Positions 63,301 to 64,000 of a stretch of DNA of 64,000 bases are shown here, piece by piece. The notes below the pieces were generated by a model, which saw only the letters and a program-made list of their open reading frames with translations, was not told where the DNA came from and made no database searches. Numbering within the stretch: the stretch's first letter is position 1; each line of letters starts with the position of its first letter. The DNA comes from Bacteroides caecigallinarum (lineage in GTDB: Bacteria; Bacteroidota; Bacteroidia; Bacteroidales; Bacteroidaceae): NCBI RefSeq assembly GCF_021531075.1, contig NZ_JADYTJ010000004.1, forward strand, positions 51,333-115,332. Reading direction: 5' to 3'. The position numbers were made by a program, and so were the translations under genes.

Positions 63301-63379
63301 GTTCTGTCTGCTGTGCACCTGCCACCATAGGCATAGTCAGCAACAGACCTGCTATAAATGCGTTTCCTTTATTATTCAT
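60371..63379 (-). CDS. Large exported TPR-repeat protein
   Basis: A 1002-residue protein with a signal peptide (MNNKGNAFIAGLLLTMPMVA, cleaved near GAQQ) and tetratricopeptide repeats along nearly the whole length, for example YNLAYIDYSAGRYTAAMEGF, NALTWFVRCADTDAAID, AIGRYKILVEKWPESQLARK and AIVAYKKVIADYPGSEEARM. Several units have the YbgF/BamD-like spacing ('YP.S..a..A'). It is expected in the periplasm or on the inner face of the outer membrane as a scaffold. It lies 11 nt after the NUDIX gene and 5 nt before the barrel gene, so the three are almost certainly one operon. Confidence 0.9.
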   Translation of the reverse strand: MNNKGNAFIAGLLLTMPMVAGAQQTEPLTGHKRLFDDGKQLFMRHDYAAARQTLMRYMDLGDCAKFADEAEYMLVCTAYELRMPDRIEKLETYLEKHPESRYKNRVQALIASSYFFDKEYLKAIACYRGCDFDAMGNDERDDNVYRLAQSYLEIGNTEEATAWLTVLKEASPKYKDDAVYNLAYIDYSAGRYTAAMEGFSSVKDNKNYAELAPYYMADISLITGNYATARDMAVKYLNEYPGNEKSLEMKRIAGEAAYSQKDYTAAVNYLSPYCSEVSNPQRNAFYKLGMSYFNTQVYSEAAENLGRVTGVDDDMSQNAYLHMGLAYLNLKERNQARMAFEQAAASNRNMQIKEQALYNYALCIHETSYSPFAESVTVFERFLNEFPHSQYTDKVNDYLIEVYMNTRSYMAALKSISKISQPGTRILEAKQKLLFRVGTQAFAQASFENAIDYFTQSLQLGRYNAQTKADAYFWRGEAKYRLDRFEQAAADYRQYMEFATNKKSMEYGLALYNMGYTSFKQKKYDNALTWFVRCADTDAAIDASVRGDACNRAGDCYFYARRFDEARAQYAKAVSIEPSYGDYSLFQEAFVKGLQRDYTGKIETLNTLLSKYPSSQYIDDALYEQGRAFVQMEQADNAIGRYKILVEKWPESQLARKAASEIALLYYQNDKFNEAIVAYKKVIADYPGSEEARMAQRDLKSVYIDINKVDEYMAYASSLPGGANFDVNERDSLTYTAAERVYMRGNIAEAKNSFTSYLQSFPQGAFSVNASYYLGIIAYNEKDYSGATTYLNKVLEYPDSKFSTEAMTLCARMAYDGKEYPRALELYKRLSDRAGNQEERLLAQTGALRSAYMAGDANETISAASAMMAHSKLAPELENEARYYRAKAFINNGQNNEALADLKVLAGDTRNIYGAEAKYLVAQIYFDEGKTEAAEKEVLQYIEVSTPHAYWLARSFVLLSDVYVKLGRNLDAKQYLLSLQQNYQADDDIAEMIETRLAKLNQ

Positions 63380-63390
63380 ATATATATAGG

Positions 63391-63915
63391 TTATTTATTG
63401 TATTCATTTATAAAACGTTCCACTCCCTTTCGGACAGAATCAAGTCCGAATTCCTCAGGATTTATCTTGTCGATAGGCATCCAGAAAGTTTCCGCCACAT
63501 CATCCATAGCTTCCAGTTCTGTATCACTCTCTACCCTGCAAAGGAAAAACATATCCATAGTATGAACCAGAAACCCTGAATACAGATATGTATTGGGATA
63601 CGAAAACAAATATTCTGCTTTCACTACATCAAGACCTGTTTCTTCCTTTACTTCGCGTGCCACTCCTTCCTCTGCCGTTTCATACATGTCTATAAATCCA
63701 CCGGACAGGTCAAGAGTCCCTTTTGCCGGATCTTTGGCACGACGGCACACCAGGAGTTCATTCTTTGAATTAAGTATAAAAGCAACCGTAGCCGCACTGG
63801 AATTGAAATAATACACAAAACCACAGTCGGCGCATTTTTTAGATTTGAAATTGTGTTCCTCAAAGTGTGGAGAACCACATACAGGACAATATTTGAACAG
63901 ATGTAAAGGGTGCAT
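63391..63915 (-). CDS. NUDIX hydrolase with N-terminal zinc ribbon
   Basis: A 174-residue protein. Residues 9-35 form a zinc ribbon (YCPVCGSPHFEEH, KKCADCGFVYYF), and the NUDIX box is GGFIDMYETAEEGVAREVKEETGL (residues about 72-95), split here by nothing unusual. The zinc-ribbon-plus-NUDIX layout recalls NudC-type NADH pyrophosphatases, though this protein is shorter, and the substrate may be another nucleotide. It is cytoplasmic, whereas the following TPR and barrel genes encode envelope proteins. Confidence 0.9.
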   Translation of the reverse strand: MHPLHLFKYCPVCGSPHFEEHNFKSKKCADCGFVYYFNSSAATVAFILNSKNELLVCRRAKDPAKGTLDLSGGFIDMYETAEEGVAREVKEETGLDVVKAEYLFSYPNTYLYSGFLVHTMDMFFLCRVESDTELEAMDDVAETFWMPIDKINPEEFGLDSVRKGVERFINEYNK

Positions 63916-63940
63916 AATAACACAAGTTTAGTTACAGTGA

Positions 63941-63948
63941 CAAAGTTA
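63941..63948 (-). promoter_or_regulatory. Promoter -7 box of the NUDIX/TPR/barrel operon
   Basis: TAACTTTG on the minus strand, 25 nt before the NUDIX ATG. The expected -33 position shows no clear TTTG. Confidence 0.5.
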
Positions 63949-64000
63949 ACAGAAATAATGATAATATGTTACATTTCTGACATAAAGAACAATTTCCAAC

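Overview
The window looks like a chromosome segment of a gut Bacteroidales bacterium of the Bacteroides/Phocaeicola type. The reasons are the recurrent promoter form TTTG-N19-21-TAnnTTTG, a SusC/SusD pair, SPII lipoproteins of the Bacteroidetes type, the purF-like/carA/carB cluster, a tricorn-type protease and an integrated element that matches the Bacteroides mobilizable transposon NBU2. Assignment below order level is inference.

Layout. 1-1.8 kb: end of an ABC-2 permease gene and recO. 2-5.7 kb: katA behind a flavodoxin-like and an NHL/SMP-30-like gene, divergent from a LysR regulator. 5.8-11.4 kb: tRNA-Glu, rpsT, gyrB and a CBM20-containing malQ. 11.5-13.8 kb: a lipoprotein gene and an unusual gene joining an ECF sigma factor, one membrane helix, a long linker and an outer-membrane beta-barrel. 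14-19.1 kb: rnhB, hsp20, cbpA, a hicAB toxin-antitoxin pair and gpmI. 19.5-21 kb: a GC-rich fimbrillin-like/leucine-rich-repeat lipoprotein preceded by a 50-residue peptide gene, with a 15-bp A/T tract at the promoter. 21.2-27.3 kb: DUF3109 protein, ion channel, susC/susD. 27.3-33.8 kb (minus strand): purF-like, carA, carB, with a likely attenuator in the leader. 34.2-37.1 kb: tRNA-Thr, RNase Z, an ECF sigma/membrane partner/Spy-like operon, tRNA-Ser.

37,144-48,358 is an 11.2-kb integrated element bounded by the 13-bp core CCTGTCTCTCCGC, which overlaps the 3' end of tRNA-Ser. It carries a Mef-type efflux gene, a lincosamide nucleotidyltransferase gene, a broken acetyltransferase gene, an NTF2-like gene, relaxase, primase, RepA-like ATPase, a DUF3853 protein, a coiled-coil protein, a DUF1016/PDDEXK protein and a tyrosine integrase. 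Gene content, size, target and core all fit NBU2. The host tRNA's probable terminator now lies beyond the right end.

48.5-64 kb: tricorn-type protease, a YczE-like/cytidylate-kinase-like gene broken by two single-base deletions, an AraC regulator, a thioesterase, a MATE pump, a GH3 beta-glucosidase lipoprotein and a minus-strand operon of NUDIX hydrolase, large TPR protein and outer-membrane barrel.

The most unusual item is the sigma-factor/outer-membrane-barrel fusion at 12,213-13,760, whose predicted topology would tie a transcription factor directly to the outer membrane.
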